Shown: piece by piece, positions 38,547 to 52,900 of the stretch
Position numbering within the stretch: position 1 is the stretch's first letter
How the letters are laid out: each line of letters opens with the position of its first letter
Source of the DNA: Branchiostoma lanceolatum
Lineage: Eukaryota; Chordata; Leptocardii; Amphioxiformes; Branchiostomatidae
DNA: 64,000 nt
Assembly (NCBI RefSeq): GCF_035083965.1
Contig: NC_089727.1
Coordinates: 21,715,769 to 21,779,768, forward strand
Direction of reading: 5' to 3'
The notes under the pieces: generated by a model
Seen by the model: the letters and a program-made list of their open reading frames with translations, nothing else
The model's database searches: none
What the model was told of the DNA's origin: nothing
Position numbers and translations under genes: made by a program

Positions 38547-40982
38547 TACGTAGAAAAAGAGATCAATAGAATTGAGCAAGAGGTAGATCCATATAGCATT
38601 GATGACAACGACCCGAAGATGAAAGATATGGAGATGAAGAGAGCTGAAGAAATCAAATCTCTGTTTCAGGTCATTGGTGATCAGCGAAAAACCTTCATAA
38701 CTGGCCTTGTAGATGAATGCATGGAGGTAATTTCAACTCAAACAACCCACTGGACAGCTGGTTTTATGACTCAGTAACACCGCGCGGTCTTTCGTTCGAT
38801 GGAGCCATGCCGCATGCATGTAAGACACCATTGGGCAGGGGTAGAAACAACACTGGAACAAGCGAACTCATCCGTACACCAAGCAATATGACCAGCATTC
38901 TAATTATATAAAAGACGACATTACGTTCCATTTGAAGAAAGGCTACCATCTTGCTAGTATACTGGGAAATGTGGCATTCATTACAGGAGAACAGGGCTTG
39001 TTAGATGAGTACAGGTCTCTATGGACTCAACAATTGCGAGGAAATTATGAAGCACTTCATTTTGTGATGGGAAATAATTTACTGAGTCTGATGGAGAATG
39101 CATCTACTTTTCAAACCAAGGCTCTCACTTCCAGTCTGTTGAATGTAAAGAATGAAATCTATCGATTTTCGACCCTTGCAGTGTCCTGCTGGGCGCTACT
39201 TAATAACATACAACCGACAACAATCTGGAATACTATACGGAAACTGAAAAACAACGGTGTCGTCTGTAGTGAGAACGAACATCACTTGATGGTGCTGGTC
39301 AGTATCTCAGCAGAACTAAGGCTGAGGACATACATGAACAATCGTGGTCAGGTGGAAAACATGTCAGCCTTATCATCAATGTCGACCGATACGGGCATTA
39401 GGGAAAAATCAAAGAAAGTGTTTCACCTTTCTAGACCAAAGCAGCTCATGAGATACTTCAACACGGAAAGACCATTAAAGAACTTTATTTCACAGCTAAT
39501 CGGCCATCAGCCTTTAACAGAGCCACCAATATTATTTGACAATTCTTCAGAACTTCAAGCTGAGGTATACGAAAGTCTGTGTGATTTCGAAAATTTTAAG
39601 AAATGCACAGAACAAACACTACAAAACCATTTGTCTAAACATAGGGGAAAAACTTCACATGGTAATGTTGCCGCCGCACTTGACCAGTTGGGTAATGCTT
39701 GGACGAACCTTGGTGATCATAAAAAGGCAGTCAACTATCATGAACATGCCCTACAGATGAGGCGGCGTATCTATGATAAGGACACTGCACATCCTGACAT
39801 CGCCAACTCACTTAACAACTTGGCTGCCGCCTGGGGTGACCTTGGGCATCACAGAAAGGCGGTCAACTATCATGAACAGGCACTACCGATGATGCTGCGT
39901 ATCTATGGTGAGGACACTGCACATCCTGACATCACCAACTCACTAATCAACTTGGGAAATGCCTGGCGGGACCTTGGTGATTTAAGAAAGGCTGTCAGCT
40001 ATTATGAACAGTCACTTCAGATGAAGCGAAGTATCTATGGTGAGGACACTGCACATTGTGTCATCGCCGACTCACTTAACACCTTGGGTGCCGCCTGGGG
40101 CGACCTTGGGGATCACAGAAAGGCGATTAACTATCATGAACAGGCGCTACAGATGATGCTGCGTATCTATGGTGAGGACATCGCACATCCTGACATCGCT
40201 GCCTCACTTAACAACTTGGGTGCCGCCTGGAGCGACCTTGGGGATCACAGAACGGCGTTCAGCTATCATAAACAGGCACTACAGATGATGCTGCGTATCT
40301 ATGGTGAGGACATCGCACATCCTGACATCGCTGCCTCACTTAACAACTTGGGTCGAGCCTGGAGGAACCATGAAAAACCTAGAAAGCCGGTCAGCTATTA
40401 TAAACAGTCACTACAGATGAACCGAAGTATCTATGATGAGGACACTGTACATCCCAGCATCGCCGCCTCACTTCACGGTTTGGGTAACGCGTAGAGTGAC
40501 CTTGGGGATCACAGAAAGGCGATCAGCTATTATGACAAGTCATTACAGACGAGGCGGCGTATCTATGGTGAGGACACCGCACATCCTGACATCGCCAACT
40601 CACTTAACAACTTGGGTCAAGCCTGGAAGAACCTTGGAAAACCTAAAAAGGCGGTCAGCTATTATAAACGGTTACTGCAGATATCGAGAAACCGACGTAT
40701 CTATGCTGAGGACACGGCACATCCCAGCATCGCACCTCACTTAACAACTTGGGTAACGCGTGTAGTGACCTTGGGGACCACAGAAAGGCGGTCAGCTACC
40801 TTGAACAGTCACTAGAGATGAAGCGGAGTGTCTGTGATGAGGACACTGCACATCCTGACATTGCCCGCTCACTTAACAATCTGGGCGTCGCCTGGAGAGA
40901 CTTTGGTGATTGGGGAAAGGCCATTAGCTATTTCCGACTGGCTGAACAAATGGAACAGACTATTAGAACCTCAGATGAGTAA
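38547..40982 (+). pseudogene. Decayed TPR-repeat gene (nucleotidyltransferase-like N-terminus)
   Basis: Homologous sequence runs through three frames. 38547-38725 (DPYSIDDNDPKMKDMEMKRA...) is in frame 3. It jumps to frame 2 for [13 protein letters not shown] and [17 protein letters not shown] (about 38726-38905), then shifts to frame 1 for [14 protein letters not shown] and about ten kinesin-light-chain-type TPRs of 42 residues (IAxSLNNLGxAWxDLGDHRK). A TAG at 40492-40494 replaces the Trp of GNAW. A 2-bp loss near 40735 shifts the frame again before the last repeats end at 40980-40982. I recall the family as TPR proteins with an N-terminal DUF294/GlnD-like nucleotidyltransferase region. The centre of that region is missing at the first jump. 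No introns are seen, so a retrocopy is possible. Confidence 0.75.
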
Positions 40983-42600
40983 TAACTACCATTAACAGCA
41001 GCTGCATATGACCTCCGCGATTTGTATAATATTGTATGATTTGATTTGATTTGATTTATTCGACTGTAACAAAGAACAGCCAGGGCTACCCAACTAGCCA
41101 AATGCTATTACAAAGGGTTAGCCCTGGGAACAGGTTTCATTACAAACGTTCACAGAGTTCATTACAAACGTTCACAAAGCACGCCAAACAGATACATGAA
41201 ACGCCAAACTAGAAAAATAGAAGAAACAAAATTAACCAAAAACAGCACAAAACTAAGCGCCTGTGGTAAAAAAAGCACGAGACTAAACTATATATAAAAT
41301 CGTTGACAACTCAAAGCCAAAACTTAGGTTTACATTGCGCACTAGGTTACATGGGTTATACAATACATATATATCGCGTTATTGGCCGTAGAAACTCAGA
41401 GCCATCACAATAAAGGGCACTATGATATATTCATGAAGAAAATGCATCAAATATGTCTAATTCTGATTTTGTTGCTGTTATGGACCATGTCGTTGTAACT
41501 GACATTCACCTCCTTGATTTGTTTTGTTATAACATTCGTTCGAATATATGATAACTTTGAGCTTGTTGTATATGTCTGTTATAGTTGATGACGAAAGAAT
41601 GTTTCGTAAGTTAACTTGTTAGCAAGTAAGTCCCATTCTGTTCCAAATCGAACGAATGAAGCATTTTACCTCCATCCGTGAAGGAGAGCACTGCTTTGAT
41701 CATGCGCGTCACTTCATCGTCTGATGGGGTCGCTAGGCTAAGTGTGTTTCTGTTATTCAGAATCATCGTACGTTGCCGTTGTATTTCTTAAATAAGGATC
41801 AATGTGTTTTGACTATTGAAGCAATGCAATAGACGAGCAGTACTTTATTATATATGTAACTTCACTAGTATGTCGTGGTAAGTTCAGTCTAATAGTTCAA
41901 AGTCAGAGGTGCTAAGATTGATCATATTTTGTGACACATTGTACACATGAAAAGCATAAAAATTGTGTTTCTCTGATATCTTTGGTATTTTTCACGAAAC
42001 AGCACAAGCAAGATGTTTGCGTTGTAGGTATAATCGCATACATTTATCATCATATACATTTATTTAGAGTTTCTAAAACAGAAATCTATCTAGGGCCCGT
42101 ATCTGGACTGAAAATCCAAGTGCAGTGGCAAACCAATTATTAGTGATGCAGTATTACCAGAAGTTGCTATATGGCGCTGTTTAGCACAAGCTGACTTTAC
42201 ACATGTTTCAAGTGGATGTTTTTCAGACAAAAAGGTTATGTATTTTGATAAATACTAGTAGTTTCGGTTGACTCGTGAAAACGAATTTTAAACTCATAAA
42301 AACCATACTGGTATGATCCAATCCCAAAAATGAAAATTACCCCCATTTTGTAATGAAAATGGTGTGGTTGGCAAGTGGTTCCTTCCATATGGAAATGCCG
42401 ATTCAATAGCTGGGGGTCAACATTAAAAAAAATATAAAGCAGGTGTCTAAGTATTTAATGGTGACAAGTTTTAAATTAGACATAACAATCTTTTATATAT
42501 ATGCGTATATGTACAATTGATCATACTATTGTGAAGAAATTCCATGAATTTAATTAACTTTATTGTTTATGTACTAGTATCGGCCCTCTTTATAAATTTG
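40983..42600. other. Spacer between TPR relic and SUMO promoter
   Basis: Begins with a retroelement-like tail (41036-41120). The rest, about 41130-42600, is AT-rich and shows no gene or named repeat. Confidence 0.5.
41036..41120 (-). mobile_element. Non-LTR retroelement 3' tail (complement)
   Basis: A (TTTGA)n tract is followed by 'tattcgactgtaacaaagaa' and 'cagggctacccaactagcc'. The simple pentamer tail is characteristic of minus-strand CR1/L2-like 3' ends. It is placed directly after the TPR relic. Confidence 0.45.
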
Positions 42601-42604
42601 GTAT

Positions 42605-42781
42605 CGCCAATTAATCACATGATACCATCGGCCAATCATAAGTCCGCTGACTTTGCCCGCGAGATATCGACCAATCAGAACCACGGACTCGGGGCGGAAG
42701 TGGTTCTCGTTTGCGCCAGAAGTTGGAGAGATTGCATTTTTCAAGTCGTCCGATCGCCTTTTTCCCACAAATTTTGACAAA
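42605..42781 (+). promoter_or_regulatory. SUMO proximal promoter / 5'UTR
   Basis: Three CCAAT boxes (near 42607, 42632 and 42671) and an ETS-like GCGGAAGTGG (42694-42703) lie within 180 bp of the SUMO start codon, with no TATA box at a convincing position. This fits a TATA-less housekeeping promoter. The transcription start is not determined. Confidence 0.55.
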
Positions 42782-45700
42782 ATGAGCGAAGGAGAGGAAA
42801 AGAAGGTAAGGGAAACGTATATTTATTATCTGTGTTTAGTATTTTGAGAGGATTCGGGTCATTTTACTGCTGTTTGGGGAGGAAAATCGTGGAAAATATG
42901 TGGGGAGGGAAGCACGTTTTGGGCTTTGTTTTTGCCGCCATTTTGACAGATTGTGAAAGCCGGCGAGTTTTTTTCCTGGTCTCAGTACACATTTAGAAAT
43001 ACAACACGTTCTCCCTACGTTTTTGTAAAAGAAGAACAGTTCTCTTAGGTCTCTTAAATGTTTTGTTGAGTACAAAGTACGTTATATTCGGACAACAGTC
43101 TGGCTCCGGAATTTCTAGAAAATAATCTTGCTAGCCATGGACTTCCAGGGGGGCTCAGGCTAGATTTCATCGGGGGTACGGTACCCCTGGCGCCGAAGAG
43201 CTGGCCTTTGTAGGCCCTGGTACAGGACTGGGTTCCAGGCTAGCTGTGATTCAACATTTTGCTTAGTAACATTAGAATTTGTATGTTTTGTTACTTTACT
43301 CGAAGAGAAAATGGAGTATCGTTTTTGGCAACCTCTCAGGGAGGGAGCCTATATAATTTGTTGACTTCGTATGTGTTTTTCTGCATATAGTCTCACCATT
43401 TTCTGCCAAATGGTGCCAAAGCATGTGTATGAGGGGGCGAAGTCTGCCATCTCTGAAAACTAGTGCAGTAGTAGACGAGTTCGGTGGACCACAAAAACCT
43501 CTTGGACCCTTGGGGGTCTACAGAATAATTTCCACCGAAATCCAACTGCGGATTACAAGCTAGGCTTACGTTCCGTGTTTTCAAATGTGTGCACACAGGC
43601 ACAAAGTAAAGAATTTGTTTGAATCTTGGCAAAACGACAGTTTGCAACCTCCATGAATAAGTAAACAGCGATTGCAATTTTAAAACTGTCAACAAAATGC
43701 CCGTTTTTTCTGTACATAAGTTCGCAGTAGTTGTATATTTGTGGTTTTTGTGGCGACCTCTTTACTATGAACAACTTAAAACCACTGCAAAAGTTTTCCC
43801 TTTCTCGGCATGGCAGTTTCAACTGCAAATTTAAAAGCAGCCACAGAGACTATTTTCTCCCTACGCGAAATTAAATCCTGGCAAATTTTTTAGTTACCAA
43901 ATAACTAAGGAGGTTCACACATACGAGGTCAAGAGTTAAGGCCACTAAGAGGCTAAGACATGATAAGTAAACGTGTGTGGACATTGCAAACTGACCCATG
44001 GAGGCCACATGTATCTGGACATATATAAAGCTCGGTCGGGACAAAAACTGCAACTGTTTACGAGTTCGGCCTTCACCTTTGATCTCATGCATTCACAGTT
44101 TGATCAATAAACAAGTTACAGTAGATTCCGCATATCTGTATAGCCCAATTGTCAGCGTAAATTATACGACTCCCCGAACTATACGGCTCCCCGAACTAGT
44201 GATATTGACGCCCTGAAGGAGGGGGGGGGGGGGGGCGAATAGGATTTTGAGCAAGACACACAAACACACTCACTATTGACTAACGATATCACAACTTTAT
44301 TTTGCAAAATTTTAATCAAAGTACAATCCTACCTTTCCCGCAATTTTAACGTCACCATATTGGAATAAATACGCGATCTATTTTGTTCAGATAAGCCCGA
44401 ACTGCGTGGGATAGGGGTGGATACCGGTTCGGCTCGATCAGGTTCGAGTTCAGGTTCAGGTCCAGGGGTTTAGGTTCAGGTCCGGACCTGAACCTAAACC
44501 TGATCCTGTCTAGATGATATCTTACTCTTAATAATCTTACATTTTATCAACCCAATTTCAATGTTAACCTTATTTTTGATGCCTTCTTTGTCAATACAGA
44601 GAGGAGACACAGAGCACTAACAGGCAGATAGAAGATACAAGACACTTTCATTTTCAACAAACATCTTTGATCAGAGATCTCAAAAAGTCAACTAAACAAA
44701 AAATCACTCCAGACTAACTTTTAGACCTAGGAGCACTGAGCTCCTAACTCAAAAAAGTTAGGAGCACCAGCAAAAATCTAGGAGCGCCACTACAAAAAGT
44801 TGGAAGAACAAGCAAAAGTCTTGGCCATACCAAATAATACTCCTATTAACAACCGGGAATAAAATATTTGAATAGATCATAAAAGATAAAAGCCTACATT
44901 GATGCTGCAGAACAATTGGCAATTCAAGTTATTCAATACCTTCCTGCATACTAAATGATACTAGTATGAGGGATTTTTAGAAAAATTGGGCATAGGTTCC
45001 CCGGCTGGCCCCAATCCGGGGGCCACGGTGCCTCAAGTTCAACAAGTTGAAAAATACACAATGGCATTTTTACTTGGAACAAGGCAAGTAATGATTCACA
45101 TAACCTTGAATGATAAATAAATAGATAACTCTCAAATGTATCTATTGGTTTCATGACCAAAACAAATAAAGTCACATTCCATAATTTGAAACTTTTCTGC
45201 TGCCATCAAGTTCAACATTTTTACAGGCATTTTTTTCACCCCCACCCTCTGTCTACAAATAATCCAAAATACTTTAATATCCTTGAAATTCTTGCTCAAT
45301 AGGATCAAAAATTATCTGTTTGTTCGGTTCCTTTGAAACGCACAGTTCAAACTTCGCGCGTCAGGACCGCGGCGCCGCCATCCAATGACAGGCCGACCGC
45401 ATGGAAAAAGCTTTGTGATTCGCGGCAGTAGATTCTAGACCGCAGCAGAATGTAACTAGCACCATAATGACGGGCAGATCATGAGTTTTGAAATGATATC
45501 GGTGACAAAGGGAAAATTTTATATTTTTTGGGGATAAAACTCCACTTGAATTGATTCATCGATTTTTGATCGTAAAAATTATCACTTGAACAGGTGAAAA
45601 ATGACCGCAGGAAACAGGCCTTGCATTCTGCTGCGGTCTACAATCATCATGGGGGCGGTCCTGAACGCAGAGCGCACGGCTAGCGCTTTACTTTCATCGG

Positions 45701-48700
45701 CAAATTTCTGGCGTTTGAAACATTTTACAAATCAAACAAATACATCATAAAAGAGAGAAACTTATATCCTTTATTTCTATGGGTAACTTTGCCACTAGGA
45801 ACGGATAGTTTTTGTACCGCGGGTGTGGGAACATGATAGAAAATTCACCTACGGTAGCGTTGGAATACCTAAATATTTTCAGCTTACCGCTAAGTTCTGC
45901 AGCCATTATCCTGGCGCAGATCGTAATTTTTGATTGTCGCACCGTGCGACCGTGATTTTAAATCTAGTTGCATTCTAAAAAAAACTGGTCCCATGTGCGA
46001 CTCACACAGTCGCACTCACGAGCGCTGCCGGGCGGGCGGCGGCACTCTCAGACTCGGAAAAAAAATATTTGTTGCATTACATGTTACTTTGTTTTGACTT
46101 CCGGGTCCAAAAAACCGGTTCACGACATTCGGTTTTTTTGAACCGGTTACCGCATGTTTTTCCGGTCCAAACCGGTCCAGTCGAACCGATATCCACCCCT
46201 AGCGTGGGATACTCCTGCCAAAGAAAAACTCCCGCCATATGTTGATGACTGAAATCTTGCAGCCAACCAATCAGAGCACATGTTTTCATGACGCAAACCA
46301 ATCAGCGCTTAGAACACGCGGTAAACATGAGTAAACAAAGATGGCTGCCCCGGGCGTCATCCAGCCTTCGTCGCTACATTTTACGTGAAATTGCGCCGTA
46401 AAATATGATTCATCTACGCTACATTAGCAGAATTTTCACGGGAAAAGAATTTAAAGAATACATTCTCCGCCGAAGACGGCCACAAATAACGGCAAATAAT
46501 TGGAATCTACTGTAATTAATCAGTATGCACATTTAGAGGTTAGACATCAGAACGGTAACCCCTGCGTATCGTAAGAACACCAATGTTTATAATGCAACTT
46601 TCTTGTTGCTTTTCATAGGAGGTGAAGCCAGAGACAGACCACATCAACCTGAAGGTCCACGGACAGGTGAGGTTTCTCTTAGACATACAGTAAATGCAAA
46701 AATGTTTCCAACTTCAAACCACCGCGAACATTTTTGTCCAATACTGTAGCAGTATATGACTATAGCGCAGCAGCAAACTGAAAATCACTGCAAACACTCC
46801 ATTTTTGCATTAGCGCGAAATAACAACCATGTGAACTTAAGTGCATTTACAGTACCTTCTACTTCATTGTTGTTACATGACATAGCTTTAATGAGTATAC
46901 TAGATGGATGGCTTGTTAAGATTCGTTTTGTATTTTTTGTTTTGTTCTTTGTGGTTGTAGACCTTATGAAAGTCAGTGAACTTTTTGTTGCGTCAATACA
47001 CTTCTATCAGTCTGTTGTTTTGTTTTCTGGTTACCTGAAGGACATCAACTTCCAGATATCAGTGTCCTGATGCATTTCAGTTTTACATTGTAACACAGTA
47101 CTCTGTGTTTGTTGGGTCACTCTGGTCGAAATATGTCCAAAAGAATAGTACTTGGAGTCCTAATCCCAAACAAAACATGTACAGTAAGTAAGGTATAAGC
47201 TAAAAGTGACAAATGTACAAAAAACTAGAGTTCCATGAACCCAACCCATTGACTTGAAGTGTTGGGTTCGTGGCACTCAGCTAGTTTGAGAAAATGTTCG
47301 ACTCTGAGAAAATGCAAACCTCCATGTTGTCTACTGCTGCTGGTGGTGAAAGGTCTTTCAGACAATACACACCTAGTAAACCTCCAAGTGAAACTCCTGT
47401 TTCCACAAGGGTATATACAAGTTCTAGCTATCCCTTAGTGTTTTGACACTGTAGGGCCCCTGGGGACATGCCCTGGCAGCAGGGGAATATTTGCCCCAGT
47501 TTGTCAACTGACAGCTGTCCCCGGGGCAATCTGGCAAATGGACTTGTCCAAGCCTTATTTACATATATAGCTCCAAGCATTGCGTAAAGCTATCAAATGA
47601 AAAGGTACTTACATGTTTGGTATGAACCAAACTGTCTGTAATCTGACTTTGTCACTTTGTTTGTTTCAGGATGGTTCAGTTGTACAGTTCAAGATCAAGA
47701 GGCACACGCCCCTGAGAAAACTCATCACGGCCTACTGTGAGAGAGCGGTAAGCAACATCACATTCTTGTCCAGGGGTACCTATGCATTTACAGGAATTTT
47801 ATGAAAAATGCACGAAGCACTATGTGGAATTGTACAAATCTTATGAAAAGCAAACAAAGCACTATGCAAAATATACCAGCCAATGGCAGCCTGGTTCACG
47901 TGACAAAGTGGGGTGTTCAAGATGGCGAAGGTTGAGCTGCCGCGATGGGAGAAGATGATGCGATGCGCTGAAATGAGGTGAATGAATACCTCACAGTCAC
48001 AGGCTATGAATATGTCTTTGTGACCGTTTACACCTGTTCAATGCATCAAAGTCTCGATATTGTGGGTTAATAAAAACATACCGTCTCCTAAAGCAGCAGT
48101 TGGCTGGTTTGCATGTGTGTTTTCGATACGATTTGTATGTTTTGTGTAGTGCTTTGTGTGCTTTTCAAAAGATTTGTACGTCTTTTCACAGTGATTTGTG
48201 TTTAACTGTCTTTATAAAATTTGTTCAAATTTCATAAAATGTGTGTGAATACTGAGGCATCCCTGTTTAATAATAGTAGCTACGAATGTAAGTGCAATGA
48301 TATATTAACAGATCTCATTTATAATCAAATGGACAAGTAGTACAACAAAGGTTTTATTGTTTTTTTCTGACAATTTAATACCAAGAATTTGATGTACATA
48401 TAATACTAGAGTACAATAATACTGTACCTTAACTTTACATATGTAACCTTACACAAATATCTGGGTGCATTAGATTAAATCAACCTTTACCTTTGTCCCA
48501 AGAACTACTCAAATACCAAATCTTATAACAATTAAGTTTCCATAATAATCTTGACTACAAATATTTAGACAGACAGACACACGTACATAGACAACTCCAA
48601 AACAATACCTTATTTTTTCTTGCAGGTAACTATTTTCCACAATGCCCCATTAACATGTGTATCTCTGTTTTCACAGGGAGTTCGGAAAGAAGGCGTGCGA

Positions 48701-49922
48701 TTCAGATTTGACGGGAATCCGATCAACGAGGACGACACACCCAATGTGGTAAGCAAAAAAACATGAATAACAGTAACTATCTTATGGTCTCATTCATTAT
48801 ATTACTCGGAGAGGGTACCCTAAAAGAGTGGGTGCCCTAAAAAGACATTGGCAAATTTCCTTTTATTAGGCTTTAGCTACATTACGAACGCGCCCATGTT
48901 AAACACGGATTGTAACATAGAAGTCTATGGGAGGAAAAAACTCATTAATGAGACCTTATATAACTATTATAAGTATCATACAATACTGCAAACCTATTTA
49001 ACTTAAAGTTTGCAGTACTGTGAAATCAAAAGTACATTTTTTGTTGTCGTCTTTGATGTCATGGCTGAAAAACAATGTTTACAGTATTAGCACATGGAAA
49101 GACAGATGCTGTAATGAAATGTATCTGTGGTTTTGTTCCCTTGTTGACCTCTCAAAATCAAAATCACGACACTGAAATTTGCATTAATATTTCCATAGTA
49201 TTAACTTCTGTGGTGGTACTATGGTTTCATCAGCAAACTGAAAACATTGCAAAAAAACTCCTTTCCCCTCCCACCACGAAAATAAAATAAATGCATTTAC
49301 AGTATTCACCAGGGATTGAAATACTTTTTTGAGGTTACTTGCAAAATTGCAAGTTGGCAAAAATTTTACTTGCAATTTGAAAAAATTAACTTGCAATATT
49401 ACAGTCGGTATGTACATGTAACTACTCAGCCTGACATAGCAACTTTGAAAGCATTATTAGAAGACTAAACATAAACATCTAAGTACAGATTTACTTATGT
49501 AGCCTTTATTGTTTAGTAGTCAGAGACTAATTTCTCCTCTTAGACTAGCAACAGCCACTTTGTCACTATTTTGTGCAGCACAACTGTACAACTGGGTATG
49601 TGCTCACACGATCCACTGTTTTTTTCAACTTGCAAAATTGCATGTTCATATTATTTTTACTTGCAAATCTTGAAAATTGCTTGCAAATTGCAAGTTGCTT
49701 AATTGTATTTCGAGCCCTGATTCACTGATATGTTGAGCTTGCAACAGCTCTCAGGGTTACTGTAAAAACTTAAATTTTTGAATTTTAAGATTTACAATGA
49801 TACTATTTGAAGGCAAAACACCAGCACCAGTTGTTTATTATTATACTTTCCCACTCCAGCTGGACATGGATGACGGAGATACCATCGACGTGTTCCATCA
49901 ACAAACGGGGGGCAGGAGCTGA
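42782..49922 (+). CDS. SUMO: Small ubiquitin-related modifier (SUMO), 94 aa
   Basis: Five phase-0 exons (42782-42805, 46619-46666, 47670-47747, 48677-48748, 49860-49922) sum to 285 nt. The protein has the beta-grasp core [26 protein letters not shown], given here by ends DGSVVQFK and AYCERA, then [16 protein letters not shown] and [11 protein letters not shown] followed by RS. SUMO is conjugated to lysines through the Gly-Gly end, after SENP proteases remove the last residues and E1 (SAE1/2) and Ubc9 act. VKPE around Lys11 is a consensus sumoylation site as in vertebrate SUMO2/3, so poly-SUMO chains are likely. Length and core are normal and no lesion is seen. The introns carry several mobile elements. 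An AATAAA at 51037-51042 is a possible distal poly(A) signal. Assignment to SUMO is certain; the SUMO2/3-like label is inference. Confidence 0.97.
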
Positions 49923-52900
49923 GCAATTGTACATCAGCAGTCTTCTCTGAACCATCTTTCCAGCACCCCTCTGGGAAAGTGGCACAACCCGTAGTATGTT
50001 TTACGTAATGATGACAAATAAGTCATGCAAAACGCTACCATCGAGATATTAGGGTTTTGGCCTCAGAAACTGTCTAAAAAGTCTGATATTAGATGTTCTA
50101 GTCAAAAGAACAGAAAAGGGGCGAACTCAAAGATTTTCCATGGTATTATATTTTACTATTCAGTTGTCAAAAGGGAGGGCTTGCTACAATTTGTAAACTT
50201 AGAGACTGTTTTTTTTTTCTTTCCGTGGATGCCGGATATTTTGGTTATGCTGTTGTCATTGTGACCTTAAGTATGAAGAAAATTGATATGGATCTTCAAA
50301 AAATAAGAAATTAATCTGTGAAAGGACTTAAGTAGGGGCACAACGACTTACATGTACTAGTACTTTGGTGAGAAAAAATGTACCCCCCTTTTAAAGCAGA
50401 TACAAGTGAAAGTATCATTAATAAGTCAGTTGGGGAACATACATGAAGTTGAGCTTTTATCATTCCAATACTTTTTTTGTTTTAAGGCAGAGGAAAGAAT
50501 GTTATGAAACTGTTTGTTTTTTCTTTACCCGTACCGCCGTTGTAGAATGGAGAAAATAGTTTGTTGACATGTAGTGTATAGAAACATATAGAAGCAATAG
50601 TAAACATGGTCATATATGCACCCGCCTTTGAATGCGTTGCACTCTGAACTAAATGCATTTTCCTCAAAGCATGGTTTCAACATTTGTTGAATCATTGTTA
50701 AATGACGGTTGCTAATCATTTTTGGCAATACCTCTGGGGTGGAGCCTTTTGTTACGTGTTCACATAATTTCGTTCATTGTGCTACACATTCAGGCCTGTA
50801 CATGTATCTAGTGTCTCTAGTAATGTACAGCATCAGTAACTTACAGATGTATGATTTTGTATGAACTAGTAGAAGGTTAAGTAGATGAGATCAGTAATAC
50901 ATATATAACCAGCTATACAAGTTACTTTGTGCAAATCAGTGTTAGTTATTGGGTTAACTTTGAAATAGGACAATTTTACTTCTATTAGATACAATATGTT
51001 TTCAGACTTCAAAGATGATTGTCAAAAATGATTATTAATAAAATATCACATTCTTGGTGTGAAGGAAGTGTCTCCAATGTACTTGAAATGTTTAATGAGA
51101 ATGTCAGAGTAAATTTAATGATAGCTGAAAGACAAGTCACTTTGAAACATTGAAAATTGAGAAAATCCGATTAACATGTCCAAGTCAAATAACCAAGTCG
51201 AATATAAGCATATGATAGAGAATAGAAATAGAATAGATATCATAACAGAGAGGAATATGTTGTTTGATACTTTAAATCAAAATTACATTCAGTGATGATT
51301 GGAAAATAAATGTTCAAAGGACTTTGTATTTATAAAGTCAGTTTGCTGCATATTTCATATTTTGTCGTGAAGTTTGCGACTGAAAATGGTTTTTCAGTTT
51401 GATAACCAGGCTACACAACGGTAGGTCAAAGTTAAAAACAAACTCTTTCCTGCAAACTTTACCTTAGCCAAAAAATGTTGCAACTCATACGGACTTGAAT
51501 ATATGCACTGGGCGTGACTGTGCCCTAAGTGTAACTAGGTTTTCAGGCGCAGTTCAAGAAAGATATTTCCTGACACATCTAGTTATTGTAGGTGGCTAAG
51601 ATTTGACATGTATAGTAATACATGGCTCTATAGGTCACATGCAAGTTTTCATTTCTGATTTTGCAACACAATTTCTTTTATAGCTGCTATGGTGGAAAGA
51701 GGTTTGGCAATGAATTCAGAGCAGTTATCTTGTTTATAAATATGTGGTGTGTTTGTTAAACATTTTCGAAGACTAATCTTTCCATGGCTAAGAAGATTGA
51801 AACTCTGCTTAGGTAGTGGTTATCAAAAGATTGATATTCGTTGGAGAGTTTTGTTTTCTGAAACCTTTGTTCTGATGTACACACCCCATATTCAGGGCCC
51901 TGATGACTACCCTGGACCTTACTACAGTACTGTAAATGCATTTATGTTTGCATGCTTTTATTTTGCAGCAGGGAGAAGATGGAGTGTTTGCGGTGGTCTT
52001 AAGTTCTCGTTTGAAACAATAGTAGCGCTACAGTAGTAAGTGGGCAGAAATTTTTGTGGTGGCTTTAAGTTTGTGTTTTAGAGTTCACCGCGAAAGCCCC
52101 AAACATAAACCCCTGATAACATTTTTGCATTTACAGAAGTTCCGCTATCAAACCTTACTCCACTATAGCTGCTGTAAAAGAAAGGCTTCAGAACTGAAAA
52201 TTGGCATATGACTGAAAGAGGTATGAAAGAGATACATACACAATGTCGGCTTCCAACAATAACTGAAAGTGGCTTTAGGGGATATCTTTTTTTTTTGAAA
52301 AGCCATTCTTTGATGAGTGAAACAAGTCTTTACACTCATATAACGAGGGCTGTTCGTGCACTTAGATATTTTTGAAATAGCTAATATCTTAGTAGATTTC
52401 CATTTTAGACATTATTATCAAAAGATATTCAAGCAAAATACATAATGATAGCCTTCACATGGTCTATCCTAGCAAATTACTGCTCCTTTCTTTCTTACTC
52501 CAACACAATCATAATATATATGGTGATAAGGTCTGTCCGGCCACTTGCTACATATGTTTACATACACCACAGGATGTTTACCAGTAACCATGGTCACAGC
52601 CGCCTTGTCCAGGTCATTGACCTTATTTTTTTTAACCAAGCAAAAATGTGTCTCATCCGTCAAGTTGAAATAAATAATAGTCTTATAATAATCAAAGAGC
52701 AATGAGCAATATGATACCATCCCTTAGCTTCTTGAACTTATATTACATGCGTATACAGACAAGATAATTTAATCATGATGAAGTAAATACCAGTGCCTAT
52801 TTTTGTAGCCTAGTACCCATCCCTGTTTTACATCCAGACCATCGAAACTAGTCTATTAAGATAATTGATCAGACTGTAGCTAGAATAGAATGGGATGCAA